Positions 21,319 to 30,810 are shown, counted from the first letter of the stretch. The stretch: DNA of 39,042 nt from Chara braunii (GCA_003427395.1 BFEA01000074.1:2352669-2391710); one strand, 5' to 3'. Made by a program: numbers and translations. The notes: a model not told the origin generated them from the sequence alone.

Positions 21319-21928
21319 TTTCAGAAAGAAATACAGAGTGATAATGGAGAAGAAACTCCAAACACACAGACAAATCACACAAAATTACATTTGTCAATGA
21401 ACAATGAAAAATAGAAGAGTTCACAGACCAATTCCGGTGGGTATAGCTACCCCTTTCGATCGCCGACGCGATCGTCTTCAGGGGGCTTCTCCACCCATGC
21501 TTCTTCCCTAACCCTCAATTCCTTCTTCCACAGTCCTAACGTCAGTCCCTTCGTCGCGCATCTCCGGAAATGGCAAAGCAAAGTACTGCGCTAACCCGGA
21601 GTACCGAGACGCTAACCTGCTAACTCTTTGCTATAGTCCCGCTATCTTGAAAAAACGAGACGGTCGACAAAGCATACCAGTAGTACTGACTATCCTCGTT
21701 CGGTCCAAGGCCGAGTAACGACAAAAAACAGAAACTTCTAAAAAGTACTAGTCTTGTACCTGGACCATTTGGTCCTCCATGCAGCTGCACATCAGACAGA
21801 AAACAAACAAACCAGCTACGTGCTCTACCGGACAAACAAACGGGTCAAACCTGTCCAAGGCTTAATCGTACAACAGGATTGGGCCAGATACTCGACCCGT
21901 AAGCAAACAACACTCTGTATGGCACCAA
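21316..21928 (-). repeat. PLE pseudo-LTR, 3' copy
   Basis: Matches 26611-27224 in the same orientation with about 37 substitutions and one indel. It begins AAGTTTCA and ends GGCACCAA on +. In PLEs such direct repeats arise from tandemly arranged copies, not from LTR-type replication. It contains the hammerhead-like motif at 21448-21487. Confidence 0.9.
21448..21487 (-). ncRNA. Hammerhead-like ribozyme motif in pseudo-LTR
   Basis: On the minus strand CTGAAGA (21475-21481) is followed by one C, a perfect hairpin GATCGC/GCGATC with loop GTCG, then GAAA (21454-21457). This matches the order core-stem II-GAAA of hammerheads, with one extra base before stem II. The flanking GCCCC and GGGG can pair and close the structure. 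Hammerheads are known in PLE pseudo-LTRs. I could not find a complete stem I/III partner and a cleavage-site UH in the expected place, so activity is unproven. Confidence 0.45.
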
Positions 21929-22362
21929 CCCTATCCTTAGCTAAAGTAACCCGAAAAATTAGAAAAATTAGAAAACCCAGGGCTCAGCCTGATGCATCAG
22001 CTTGGCAAAAGCCATGTCCAAGGCTAAGGCAAACAAACAAAACTTGAACCCACAAAGCAAATACATCCGTCTTCGAATTGCTCAATAACGCAAGTTCGTA
22101 TTGTAGTACCAAAAAAATTCTAAAAAAACGTAGTCATCATACGTAGCAAAGGTATTATTACAATGTTATTGTTCCGTGCAAATCAGCCTAGTTACTCAAA
22201 ACCAGTAGTAACCGCTATGTTCTCTGTCACTCACAGTTAACAAAACAAAGCAGACATGACAACCTATCAACATGGCAAAAGGTCAACACAGGGCTCAAAC
22301 AAAACCTGGGGAAAAAAAGTATAGTAACGAGACGACCATCCACTGTCTCGTAAGCGTAGAAC
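21929..22362 (-). other. PLE 3' untranslated region
   Basis: Between the RT stop and the 3' pseudo-LTR. It contains a doubled ATTAGAAAA word (about 21959-21976). No other structure was recognised. Confidence 0.6.
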
Positions 22363-23545
22363 CTAGTAAAAACGGGTGTCTAGCCACGTGTAAGTGGCTT
22401 CCCAGATTTTATCCCTACCCTTCGTGAAGCGCTTCAATGTGCGCATGAAAAAATCAATCGGGAAATCCTTAATCCTCAACTCTCTACATAACTCGAGCAC
22501 CTGTTCGGGCAAGTCTGAACGTGTCGTCGTATTCCTATCTATTCGGTGCAAGTAACCCGCAATTACGGCGCTCTTCTGAGTCTTACTACCCCAGGAGTAG
22601 TAACTCTGCCCGTTTTCGAACTCGAGTTTCTCATCCGTCTACGGATTCACTTCATTCTTCGAAACTTGTACAGAGCTAATGTATGGAAACTTTGACTGTG
22701 CCGTCATTCTCAGTCCCAAAAAATCCCATTTACCGAACCCCTCATCAGTGCGCTTCAACGTCAAGTTACTGGGGTAATAGACTTCAAACGCATTACGGAT
22801 TTGATCATACTTCTCAGTGTCTTGGTTCTTCCGAAGATCAGTACACTCACATCGTCCATCAACCGGATCCTTATGATTCGTTCGCTGTCCTTTCCTTGAG
22901 CTGACAGAAACTTGTACTTTGTGTGAGCGCAGAGGATACAAGCAAGTGGAGGGCTGGTACTCTTCCCCATGGGGATGCCAACCCGCTGCTGCAGCAAGAC
23001 GTTGGTAACTTTCACATAGGTATGTTCCAACTCGAAAGACACAAATCTCCGCAAATCTTTCAAATCAATCTTCCGCCAGTGGTCCGCGCCTGTTGCAGCT
23101 CCGAAAGTGCAGCCCCGTCCTCTTGGATTAACTCTCACAATACTCTTTCTCTTCTCAACGTAGTGGTTAATGATCCAATCAATAGCCAACAAGATTTCCT
23201 CATGCGGCAACTTGCTAAACATGTCCTTGATGTCATACGACATCGCGGTTATGTGCGCATTGCCCCTCTCCTTTCGTACATGGTTCAATCTACCGATCAT
23301 AGGTGTCAGGTCCGACACTGCCCTGAGATTGAAGTGCCACCGCTGAGGTAGAGAAAACAAAAGATGATTGAGTGCTTTAGCAATGCAACGTGACGTCCTG
23401 AAAGTTGGTTCGGAGTGTGACGGTTGGTACCGATCCAAATCCTTGTGTTTTAAGCCTGTCCAAAATATCCCTTCCCATCAAATCGTGTCCAACAAACTAA
23501 GCCCTTTTCCTTCAAATTCTTTCTCATCTGCTCCTTCACTAACGA
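22363..23545 (-). pseudogene. PLE reverse transcriptase
   Basis: The frame from 23438 carries RT motif A (YDIKDMF, about residues 68-74, catalytic Asp 69), motif B (GIPMGKSTSPPLA, 154-166) and motif C (LMDDVSVL, Asp 195-196), the order and wording of PLE polymerases. Two frameshifts break it. Near 23450 the upstream frame (CWTRFDGKGYF) passes to LKHKDLDRYQP. At about 22815-22840 FGRTKT passes to EKYDQIRNAFEVYYPSNLT. After that come TDEGFGKWDFLGL (motif D/E region), a TAG at 22639-22641, and a thumb-like AVIAGYLHRIDRNTTTR with PIDFFMRTLKRF, ending at TAG 22363-22365. All catalytic residues are present, but no single frame covers them. Confidence 0.85.
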
Positions 23546-24391
23546 TTAATCTTCCTTCACTATCCTGTAACCCGGATTACAGACGAAAGTCGTCATCATC
23601 ACCTCATGGTACAGTTTTGGACAGAGAACTAAAGTCTCCCCTGGGTTTTTGTCGAGTGGTGTGCATACCAGTCCTTCGAGTGATTCCTTTAACGCCTTGA
23701 TAGTATCGAGATCAATATAGTTGCGATTCGTTGGTCGCGTCTCCGCCATGCACTTCAAGGCTTCGTCTAATGACACCGATGTAGGTTGTCTGTTACCATT
23801 CGGCCAGGATGCGAAAGCCTCCTGCAGTTCCTTCACCAGTAAGTCGGCGCGTTGTGGATTTGCTACTCTAGGCACGTTTTTAGCATTCACAACAAGTGGA
23901 TCGATTCCCTCCAACTCATGTAGTCGGAAGCGCACATGATCTCGTATCCGTGGATTGGGTAAATCTGCACAACTGCAGGCACAGACCTCTGCTTTCGCAA
24001 ACGTTCGTTGATTGTGTAGTAGGTCACCAATCGTTGGGTTCTTCACCCAGACGATCTTCACCTTACTACGTGCTCTCATCGACATGCACGTAGGAAGTGC
24101 AAGATCCTCGATCTTGTCACTCGTTAATTTCCTTACTTCAGACAACTTCACCCTGTCGGTAAACTTTAGTTTGACCGTTAGATCAGCTCTCATTTGCCAG
24201 TTCGTAGACTCCTTAATTGCTCTGGACACAATTCTCCGCAGGTAAGACCTTGTTCCTTTCTTCTGGAATTCTTTTGCCGCTCTATAGAACTTGAAAAGTT
24301 GCTCGGTTTCGAGGGTCTTTAAGTCCGGAATTTTCCTCGGGTTCCGAAGATACTTAATCAACGCGTGTTCATCGTGAGTTACCTTCGGGTA
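23546..24391 (-). pseudogene. PLE pre-RT region (N-terminal extension)
   Basis: An open stretch of about 280 codons between a TAG (24392-24394) and a TAA (23546-23548). The apparent start near 24361 is not real: the same frame is open up to the TAG and in phase with the GIY-YIG part. It contains NPTIGDLLHNQ, a Cys cluster VCACSCADLP, and near its end LDKNPGETLVLCPKLY, the DKN-type motif at the beginning of PLE reverse transcriptases. The length and position fit the linker and RT1 region of PLE polyproteins. Confidence 0.75.
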
Positions 24392-25228
24392 CTAGCGTCG
24401 CAAGTACCGTATCTTCATGACCCCTCCTTCCTCCAACCGCTTCTTACTCTTCCCCAAAGTTAACCTCTCACTTGCCTTACCCATATACGTCATCCCAAAT
24501 GCGGTTCGAATCCGCTTCCATCCCTTCAGCCAACAATTACCCCCCGATGATTCCAACTCACACTCACGAACCCCCGCCTTTTCGAGTTCGGCCAAGGTAC
24601 TAAACACATCGTTCGACCAATCGGTGCGGCCAACCACCCTCACTGCAATTGGTACCGCTCGTCTCTCAATCGGTGACCCGCAGTCAACCTGTCTGCTCTA
24701 CTTGCGTTCGTTCTTCCCTCTTCTCTTCTTGTTGCGTCGCCCTCTCCTTCTTCGCTTACCGTTTGTGTTCAAAGTCGGACACCACTACTAAATATACAAC
24801 CGTTCGTGCGCTATCAGAGCGCTGTCACTACATCTCGCAATCGGTAGCAAAACGTAAGACTCCCAACCAAAATTTTGCCACCATCGATACAAGTGGGTGT
24901 CCTTACTCCGTTTCTCACATCTCGACACATGCTCACTCCACGTCACGTTCACATCTCTCGTCGTCTGACCAACGTATTGTGCACGGCAATACGGTGATGC
25001 CAACAGGTACTCCAAGTTAGTTCCTTCCAGAAAGTCCAGACCCTCCACCCTATACAATTCCACCCACGTGTCCACGCACTTAGTTAGCCACTTAATCGGT
25101 CCACTCAATGTAAGCAAGATTAGCACCATGCGGTAAATCTTCTCCAACTTCTTGTCCAGCTTACACTGTCTTCGTTTATCCGTCAAGCATGAGACCAGCA
25201 ACCACATACGTTCATCGTCCACACTGGT
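24392..25228 (-). pseudogene. PLE GIY-YIG endonuclease and basic stretch
   Basis: In one frame with the segments on both sides, interrupted by stops at 25229-25231 (TGA), 24785-24790 (two TAG) and 24698-24700 (TAG). Counting from 25222, GIY corresponds to LEY (70-72), YIG to YVG (83-85, in AQYVGQTTR), followed by WSEHVSRC and the catalytic Glu in AHERLYI (Glu 140). Reading past the two TAGs gives CPTLNTNG, the usual end of the domain, so the stops cut into the domain itself. Thr 94 stands where these nucleases normally have the catalytic Arg. A lysine/arginine run (about 24700-24755), a likely nuclear localisation or nucleic-acid-binding stretch, follows. Confidence 0.75.
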
Positions 25229-25985
25229 TCATGCGGCAAGGTTCTCCCCTTGCGATTCATCATCCTCGGAAATTGTCGTATCTTCTTCGTCTTCTTGTGT
25301 CACGATCTCAACAGTCATCCGGGTCGTTGTTGCGTCATAAGCATCCTTCCCGCGTTTCTCGGCAATATTGATGGTTGCGATGGTCTTGTTACCGTAGTCC
25401 ACACCTTCTTTACGGCAAATCTCCTTCAAGTCGTCAGTCGGCAATTCAGCAAGTTGACAGACATTCTCTCGTACGAATTTGGCCCTTCTCGCGGCTCCCA
25501 TCATAGCCGCAATCTTCGTCTTCGGGGCCCCTCTCCTCGGCGTATATTTGTTCGGCGTCTTCTTGGTCTTCTTGTTACTTGTCTGTAACTTCACTGCCAG
25601 CCGCACCGGTCTTACCCCCGGTGTCCTCGGTATTTGCTTCGCTGCTTGTTCCATTGGCGGGTTATTCCCGATAGCCTTCTCAGCACTCCGCTTTCGCTTT
25701 TCGGTAATAGCCATCTTCCTCGTCAGCTTACTAATTTCTTCCACTTCGCTCCCCTCACTCTCGCTTCCACTGTGTGATCCTGATGGTGAGGCCATTTGCT
25801 GCTTGCCTTTGCCGCGTACTGCTGTTGTCCCGATTGCCTGAAGAATCTTCCCGCAGACTTGGCCTTCCAGTCTCCCGACTGCCATTGATACTTCCATCCT
25901 TATCTCTTTTCTCATTTGCATTCTCGCCTCTTCTGCTTCCTGTAGCTTAACAATCTTCTTCTTCTGTTTCTCTTTGTAAGCCCAT
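25229..25985 (-). pseudogene. PLE coiled-coil and SAP-like segment
   Basis: The frame open from about 25990 reads AYKEKQKKKIVKLQEAEEA, a charged coiled coil continuing the upstream one, then a Ser/Gly-rich acidic linker, a basic region and LPTDDLKEICRKEGVDYGNK (about 25395-25455), which resembles a SAP DNA-binding helix pair. It ends at TGA 25229-25231, in phase with GIY-YIG. The TGA could mark a true ORF boundary or be a CGA-to-TGA decay product. Since the downstream frame has no early ATG, decay is more likely. Confidence 0.6.
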
Positions 25986-26460
25986 TCTCGGGATTACGAG
26001 TTTCTTCTTCCTCTGCCTCTTGTTGCTTTTTAAGCAATTTCAGCTGCTTGCGTTGCTCCTTTTCTTCAAGTTTTCGATTCTCTCTCGCAATGAAGTCTTG
26101 GACCGATGCCAGTGAGATATCCAGGTCTGCAATTTTTTCCAGCAAAATCTCTTTGTCGGGTAGCCCTTCGGTCACTTCCTTCTTGTCTTTAGCTGTTACC
26201 TCCCCTTGCTTCGATGTCCCTGCGCCGGTTAACTTCCAGCATTGATTGCGATAATGACCCACCTGACCGCATTCGAAGCAGGTTGGCGGTCCTCTTCGTC
26301 GGTAATCGCCAGAGTGGTAACCTCGTTCGCGAGAACTTTCCCTCCGTTCCTCACCATGGCGGTGCTCCTCACGCCGGTCTTCCCTTCGCCCTTCATATCT
26401 ATTGTCCCTCCAGTCTCTATCGTAATCCCTTGATGGTTCTCTCGACCTTCGATCCGCCAT
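25912..26460 (-). pseudogene. PLE zinc-knuckle (gag-like) N-terminal region
   Basis: The ATG at 26460 starts an Arg/Glu/Asp-rich leader of about 55 residues, then one CCHC zinc knuckle: Cys 61, Cys 64, His 69, Cys 74 (CFECGQVGHYRNQC). A coiled coil at about residues 104-155 follows. After roughly residue 158 the frame turns into Arg-rich nonsense, while another frame continues the coiled coil, so a one-base shift lies at about 25980-26005. It is placed 151 bp after the 5' pseudo-LTR. Retroviral-type knuckles bind RNA, and a role in packaging the PLE transcript is inference. A CCHC leader is not part of the usual description of PLEs. Confidence 0.75.
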
Positions 26461-26610
26461 GCTCGCGGTTCACCTACCCACTGGCTACTCCTTCACTCCG
26501 CTTCGCTCCCTCGATGTTGCTTCCAAACGTCAAAGTCACCGTAACGTCAACAAATCGTGCTCACTCAAGCCCGGGCCAACGTATCCAGGCAGGTTCACAC
26601 GCGCCTTTTG
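26461..26610 (-). other. PLE 5' leader
   Basis: 150 bp between the 5' pseudo-LTR and the first ATG. No upstream ATG in phase was recognised and no clear promoter motif. Confidence 0.5.
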
Positions 26611-27224
26611 AAGTTTCATAAAGAAATATAGAGTGATAATGGAGAAGAAACTCCAAACACACAGACAAGTGACACAAAATTACACTTGCCAATGAACGAT
26701 GAAAAATACAAGAGTTCACAGACCAGTTCCGGTGGGTATGGCTACCCCTTTCGATCGCCGACGCGATCGTCTTCAGGGAGTTTCTCCACCCATGCTTCTT
26801 CCCTAACCCTCAATCCCTTCTTCCACAGTCCTAACGTCAGTCCCTGCATCGCGCATCTCCGAAAATGGTGAAGCAAAGTACTTCGCTAACCCGGAGTACC
26901 GGGACGCTAACCTGCTAACTCTTTGTTATAGTCCCGCTATCTTGAAAAAACGAGACGGCCGATAAAGCATACCAGTAGTACTGACTATCCTCGTTCAGTC
27001 CAAAGCCAAGTAACGACAAAAAACAGAAACTTCTAAAAAGTACTAGTCCGGTACCTGGACCATCTGGTCCTCCATGCAGCTGCACATCAGACAGAAAAGA
27101 AACAAACCAGGTAGGTGCTCTGCCGGACAAACAAACGGGTCAAAACCTGTCCAAGGCTTAATCGTACAACAGGACTGGGCCAGATATCCGACCTGTAAGC
27201 AAACAACACTCTGTATGGCACCAA
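26611..27224 (-). repeat. PLE pseudo-LTR, 5' copy
   Basis: Second copy of the 613-bp direct repeat, upstream of the coding region. It carries the same hammerhead-like motif at 26743-26782. Confidence 0.9.
26743..26782 (-). ncRNA. Hammerhead-like ribozyme motif, second copy
   Basis: Same CTGAAGA-C-GATCGC-GTCG-GCGATC-GAAA order (26749-26776) as in the other pseudo-LTR. The 5' flank is CTCC in place of CCCC, which still pairs with GGGG through one G.U, so the closing stem is kept despite the change. Confidence 0.45.
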
Positions 27225-27226
27225 AG
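27216..27226. repeat. Target-site duplication, right copy
   Basis: TGGCACCAAAG, identical to 21308-21318, followed directly by LINE sequence. Confidence 0.7.
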
Positions 27227-27300
27227 ACCACAGACATAGAATCAATATGCTCCTATATCGAAAATTACAACAAAAAAATTCGCACAATAAATTAAAGTTG
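27227..27300 (+). pseudogene. LINE fragment continuing after the PLE
   Basis: Joined to the sequence before 21308 through one copy of the 11-bp duplication, the frame reads ASGTK then TTDIESICSYIENYNKKI. This matches the usual LINE segment before the RT (a G..T.D...I...-type helix followed by an aromatic/Asn-rich stretch). It is lost after about 27295 in AT-rich DNA. Confidence 0.6.
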
Positions 27301-28130
27301 AAAAAATATTACATTGAAAAAAAATCTTTTATATTTAAAAACTAGGCTACCAGCCGGGCCGCCCGGGCCTCGGGTTACCAGCCCGTGCAAGGACAAGACA
27401 AGGTCCCAGCAAAAAATTAAATAAAAAATAAATAAATAAATACTATGTTATGTAGAAAAATAAACTAAACAACTTTTGTCACAGGCTCACATCAAAATTC
27501 TTTACCAAATTTAAAATATAAAATAAAATGTTAAAATATATATATATATATTTTTATCTTTTTGGCCCGGTCGGGCAAGTGACCTCGGGCCACTCTGGTA
27601 GCCTAGTTTAAAAACTATTATTTAAATGTTCATCAAATTCTAAAATTTCCAGTTTTACTTGATAAGTTCCCATGTAAGAATGAGCGTTCCCTTCCAACTA
27701 CGTTTATTTGTTGAAAATGAAATAAAAATATAAACGAATTTATAAAATTTCTTAATTAAACTTTTATTTTACTACCACACATATCTTCTAATTTAAATTG
27801 GATTAAATTATTAATAATTATAAATTGTTGTATAGAATGATAGTTCGATTAAAATACTTTATGAACTCATCCAGACTTTCATTTCATCTCTAACATGCAA
27901 TTAAAAAAAAAACAGATACGCAATTTTTGAAAGGAAAGTTTTCAAGTAAGACAAAATAAAATAAAAGTGGAATCACATTTTTTAAGATGGAATGAAAAAT
28001 TAAAATTTAGAATATAATTTTACTATAGAATTATTATTTAATTATGAGAAATTTTCCGATTATATTTTAAGGACATTGTTATAACAAGACGTTCATTCGA
28101 CTCATTAGAAACAAATTTGTTAATTTTGAA
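27301..28130. other. AT-rich insertion within the LINE
   Basis: About 0.8 kb, very AT-rich, containing the 264-bp MITE and nothing else recognisable. It separates two LINE pieces that would be adjacent in an intact element. Confidence 0.5.
27343..27606. mobile_element. MITE, 264 bp, copy 3 of the hAT-like family
   Basis: The inverted ends are TAGGCTACCAG and CTGGTAGCCTA. The 9 bp on both outsides are identical: TTTAAAAAC at 27334-27342 and 27607-27615. GC-rich end segments enclose an AT-rich core with ATAAACTAAACAACTTTTGTC and AAATTCTTTACCAAATTT, the core shared with the MITEs at 3.6 and 17.9 kb. The end sequences differ from those copies, so the core is conserved better than the termini. 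Confidence 0.8.
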
Positions 28131-28134
28131 TGAT

Positions 28135-28985
28135 TTTTTAGATCGATCAGACATGCAAATCTCTCACCAACAAAAAAACCTCTCTTGAATCTCTCTTCAC
28201 ACCAAGTGAGTCAAAAGTTGTTGTTCGTCAGATGGCCAAGGGCAAATGCTCTGGTCTAGATGGAATGACAATCGAGTTGTTATAACACTGTTGGAAATAT
28301 TTTTTTCCTTATTGACCCAGAGTTGTAACAAACTTCTTTCCACATGGTTTTACTAAAGGAGTTTTTTCACTAGTGTATAAGAATTGAACAAATACGAGGT
28401 GAAGTATTATAGACCGATATCAGTCCTAAATGTGGTCTACAAAATCTTCACTGAAGCACAGACCACACGCTTGGGGGAGATACTTATTGGGATTATTGGG
28501 TGAGATCGGAAGACCTTTGCTAAAGAACGATTAGTCTTTGATAATATTTTGACCATATACAAATCATGAAGTAATTGGGAAGGAGGAAGGACAAATAGCA
28601 GTTGCTTGACATGGAAAAAAAAACTATGATAAAGTAGGGTGGACATTTGTCCTAACCACTTGGTTAAAAATAGGTTTTCGATCAACTTTCATAAGATCAG
28701 TGAAACTTATATTTGTATTACATTTAGCGATTTTAGTACCTCTTTTATTAGATACAACGGTAATATTAAAGGATGAAGTATATCCCTCCTCTCCACTGGA
28801 AGGGTGGAGCTATTGCAAATGATCTGACATTGGTCTGTAAAATTCTTTAGTCTCGATGAATGAACTGAGAACAGTCTCATATAAATACTGTTAGCTATCG
28901 AAGGTTTCAATTAATTGAGATAAATCGTTGTTTTTTCTCCACCCCTGGTGTGTGCCCTGTGTGAATTGGGGATTGCAGCAATCGA
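28135..28985 (+). pseudogene. LINE (L1-like) reverse transcriptase
   Basis: Read on + with several frame changes: MAKGKCSGLDGMTIELL (about 28231-28281), YYRPISVLNVVYKIF with RL (about 28408-28475), a LDMEK/YDKVGW motif A split by a shift in poly-A (about 28605-28650), LTTWLKIGF, an NGNIKG step before motif B, then, after a deletion, ANDLTLVC (degenerate YADD motif C, about 28815) and a VSIN-DKSLFFL segment (about 28905-28940). This is the domain order of an L1-type RT. Motif C has Asn for the first Asp (ADD to AND). The sequence breaks off at about 28975-28996, where another repeat begins. Confidence 0.85.
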
Positions 28986-29259
28986 CCTATTATCAGTGAT
29001 AACAGAAAATGATCCTCGTAGGATCAAGCTGAATCTACTTCAAATCTTGAATCAAACGATCAAAAGGACATGTAACACAAGACAGGTCAATCCCCAAGCT
29101 AAATCTATAAGTTCATGATGAATAATCTTTAAACCACAATCTCACTCAAGGTTATTCTGCTACTAAGTTTAAGCCTACCTCTAAGCGAGTATTCAACGCG
29201 ACGTAGACCTATGGTAGCATCTCCCCTATTTAGGGGGGGGTGTCAAACCTGCCACCTAT

Positions 29260-29880
29260 AAAATTTCGGTAGCGTTTCCCGTAGGAAACGTGCCTTGTTG
29301 AAATTTATACTAACTCAGATATAAAAAAAAACAGAAATAATTTTTAACTTTGGAAAGTTAAATTTTGTTCAACTCTCTGAATTAGTAAGAATTTGGGCAA
29401 CATCTCCTTTAGAAAAATAGACTTCTCATATTTATACTAAGTTAGATAAGAAATCAGAAGCCAGACTTGAGTTCGACTTAAGACAAAGTTTAACTAACCC
29501 CTTATAATTGTAGAAATTTCGGCAGTGTTATTCCAAGATTTATACAAAACTAAGTTCAAAATCTAGAAAATAACTTTAACTTCCCAAAGTTCAATTTTGT
29601 CTAACTCCTTGAATTAGCAAAAATTTGGGCAACATTTATTTTAGAAAATGAGATTTCTCATATTTTTACCAAGTCGTGTATATAATTGAGACAAACTGAA
29701 CTTTTGAAAACTAAAATTTGACCAACTTCTTAGTTTTGTAGAAATTTCGGCAGCGCTTCCCGTAGAGAAAGTGACTTACCAAGCTTTATAGAAGACCAAG
29801 TAAAATAAAAGATCACAAAAAAAATAGAAATTGACCTAAGTAAAAAAAACTTAACTCGAAAAATGCAGGAATTGAAAGTA
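29260..29880. repeat. ~120-bp tandem repeat, five diverged units
   Basis: Units begin at about 29263, 29388, 29507, 29617 and 29736. Each starts AATTTCGGCAGCGTTTCCCG or a variant (AATTTGGGCAACATCTCC), then a short purine segment, ATTTATAC-AAGT, and a AACTT-AAAGTTAAATTTTG-CAACT segment. Spacing is 110-125 bp. Even- and odd-numbered units appear more alike, so the true period may be a ~240-bp dimer. Confidence 0.75.
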
Positions 29881-30084
29881 ACTCCTATGACTCTAGCACG
29901 TGGCGAGCATCTAAAACAACTACCTGTTAAACTGAAACTCAACCCAAGTAGTAATCTCACTCAGTCACATGCAAGGTCAAACCAAAAAAGGTAAGTACTC
30001 TCCCCAACCCAAAGTTAACCTTACCAAACAATAGTTCATAGTCTTTCAATGATTTATCCCTTTATACCCAACTTACATAAGGCA

Positions 30085-30810
30085 TAAAGTTAGACCACCC
30101 AAACTTATGGAACATGTCTAGCTCAGTCATTGAATATACACAAACACGGGGCACAACAATTTTTCTCTTCCTAGGGCACATGACTAGGCCACCCTAGTCG
30201 CCCTGAACTCGTTGAGTATCCAAATTTTATATAATTATGTACACTTAGTCTTATGAGGTAGCATATAACTGAATCGATCATCTTTAGCTCAAGATTCAGT
30301 CTGCCTCTTCGTACCACAAATTTACTCTTAGTTAATGCTCTCTTCAATTCGTGATAAGCTATAGTCAGACCACCCAAACTTATGGAACACTGTCTGACTA
30401 GCCTGTTCATAGATAAAATAATAATAAAGTATAGCCAAGTTATAGCATTTTGGTTCCAGCATGTGCTTGACATTGGACCAAGACCACAAAATTTATGGAA
30501 CATGTCCGCTCTTTCGCCTGATGTTTTCCCTTAAAGCCAAAGCAGGAAGAGGCTGAGTCACACAAACTTATGGAATATGCTCAAACCTCCTCGTTCAGAA
30601 CCAAAAGAAATTGAAAGAAACCCAAAGTAAGCAACGCGACCAAGCCACCCAAACTTATGGAACATACTTTGTCCTTGAAAAGTCAATCACAGTCAGCCCT
30701 CACAAGTCAGAGCAACCAGATTACCCAAACTTATGGAACATGTCTGGTTCTCCAAACAATCAAAAATAAACATAGCACTGGGTCTCCCCAAACTTATGAA
30801 GACTTGCCCA
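30085..30810 (+). repeat. Spaced hairpin array, family 1, copy 2
   Basis: Seven copies of a core close to CACCCAAACTTATGGAACATG at about 30095, 30370, 30485, 30558, 30645, 30721 and 30785. The arms vary and pair: TAGTCAGAC/GTCTGACTA (30362-30370 with 30392-30400, 9 of 9), AACCAGA/TCTGGTT (30714-30720 with 30743-30749, 7 of 7), AGTTAGAC/GTCTAGCT (30088-30095 with 30116-30123, one G.T) and GAGG-TGAG/CTCA-CCTC (30549-30557 with 30580-30589). The core differs from that of copy 1 by ACTTATGGAACAT against ACTTAGGGACAT, consistently within each array, so each array was homogenised separately. Confidence 0.8.

Larger units (their letters stand above)
21316..27224 (-). mobile_element. Penelope-like element with N-terminal GIY-YIG (Chlamys/Naiad-like)
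   Basis: A ~5.9-kb element on the minus strand bounded by two direct ~613-bp repeats (pseudo-LTRs). Coding order, 26460 down to 22363: basic CCHC zinc-knuckle region, coiled coil, SAP-like segment, GIY-YIG nuclease, basic stretch, PLE-specific pre-RT region, RT with motifs A, B and C, then a thumb-like region. PLEs transpose by target-primed reverse transcription. The canonical group has GIY-YIG after the RT, whereas the Naiad and Chlamys clades have it before the RT, as here. The coding part holds three frameshifts and seven in-frame stops and is non-functional. The element sits inside a LINE with an 11-bp flanking duplication. The pseudo-LTR copies differ at about 38 positions (roughly 94% identical by hand count), mostly transitions. 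Confidence 0.85.

Noticed and set aside
22683-25841. Numerous + frames opposite the PLE coding region
   Set aside because: They are antisense shadows of the minus-strand PLE coding sequence.
22363-26460. Separate genes for each open frame of the PLE
   Set aside because: Most frames are in the same phase and separated only by single stop codons. The rest are joined by one-base shifts at which the domain sequence continues. They are pieces of one decayed coding region, and some apparent starts are GTG or TTG within it.
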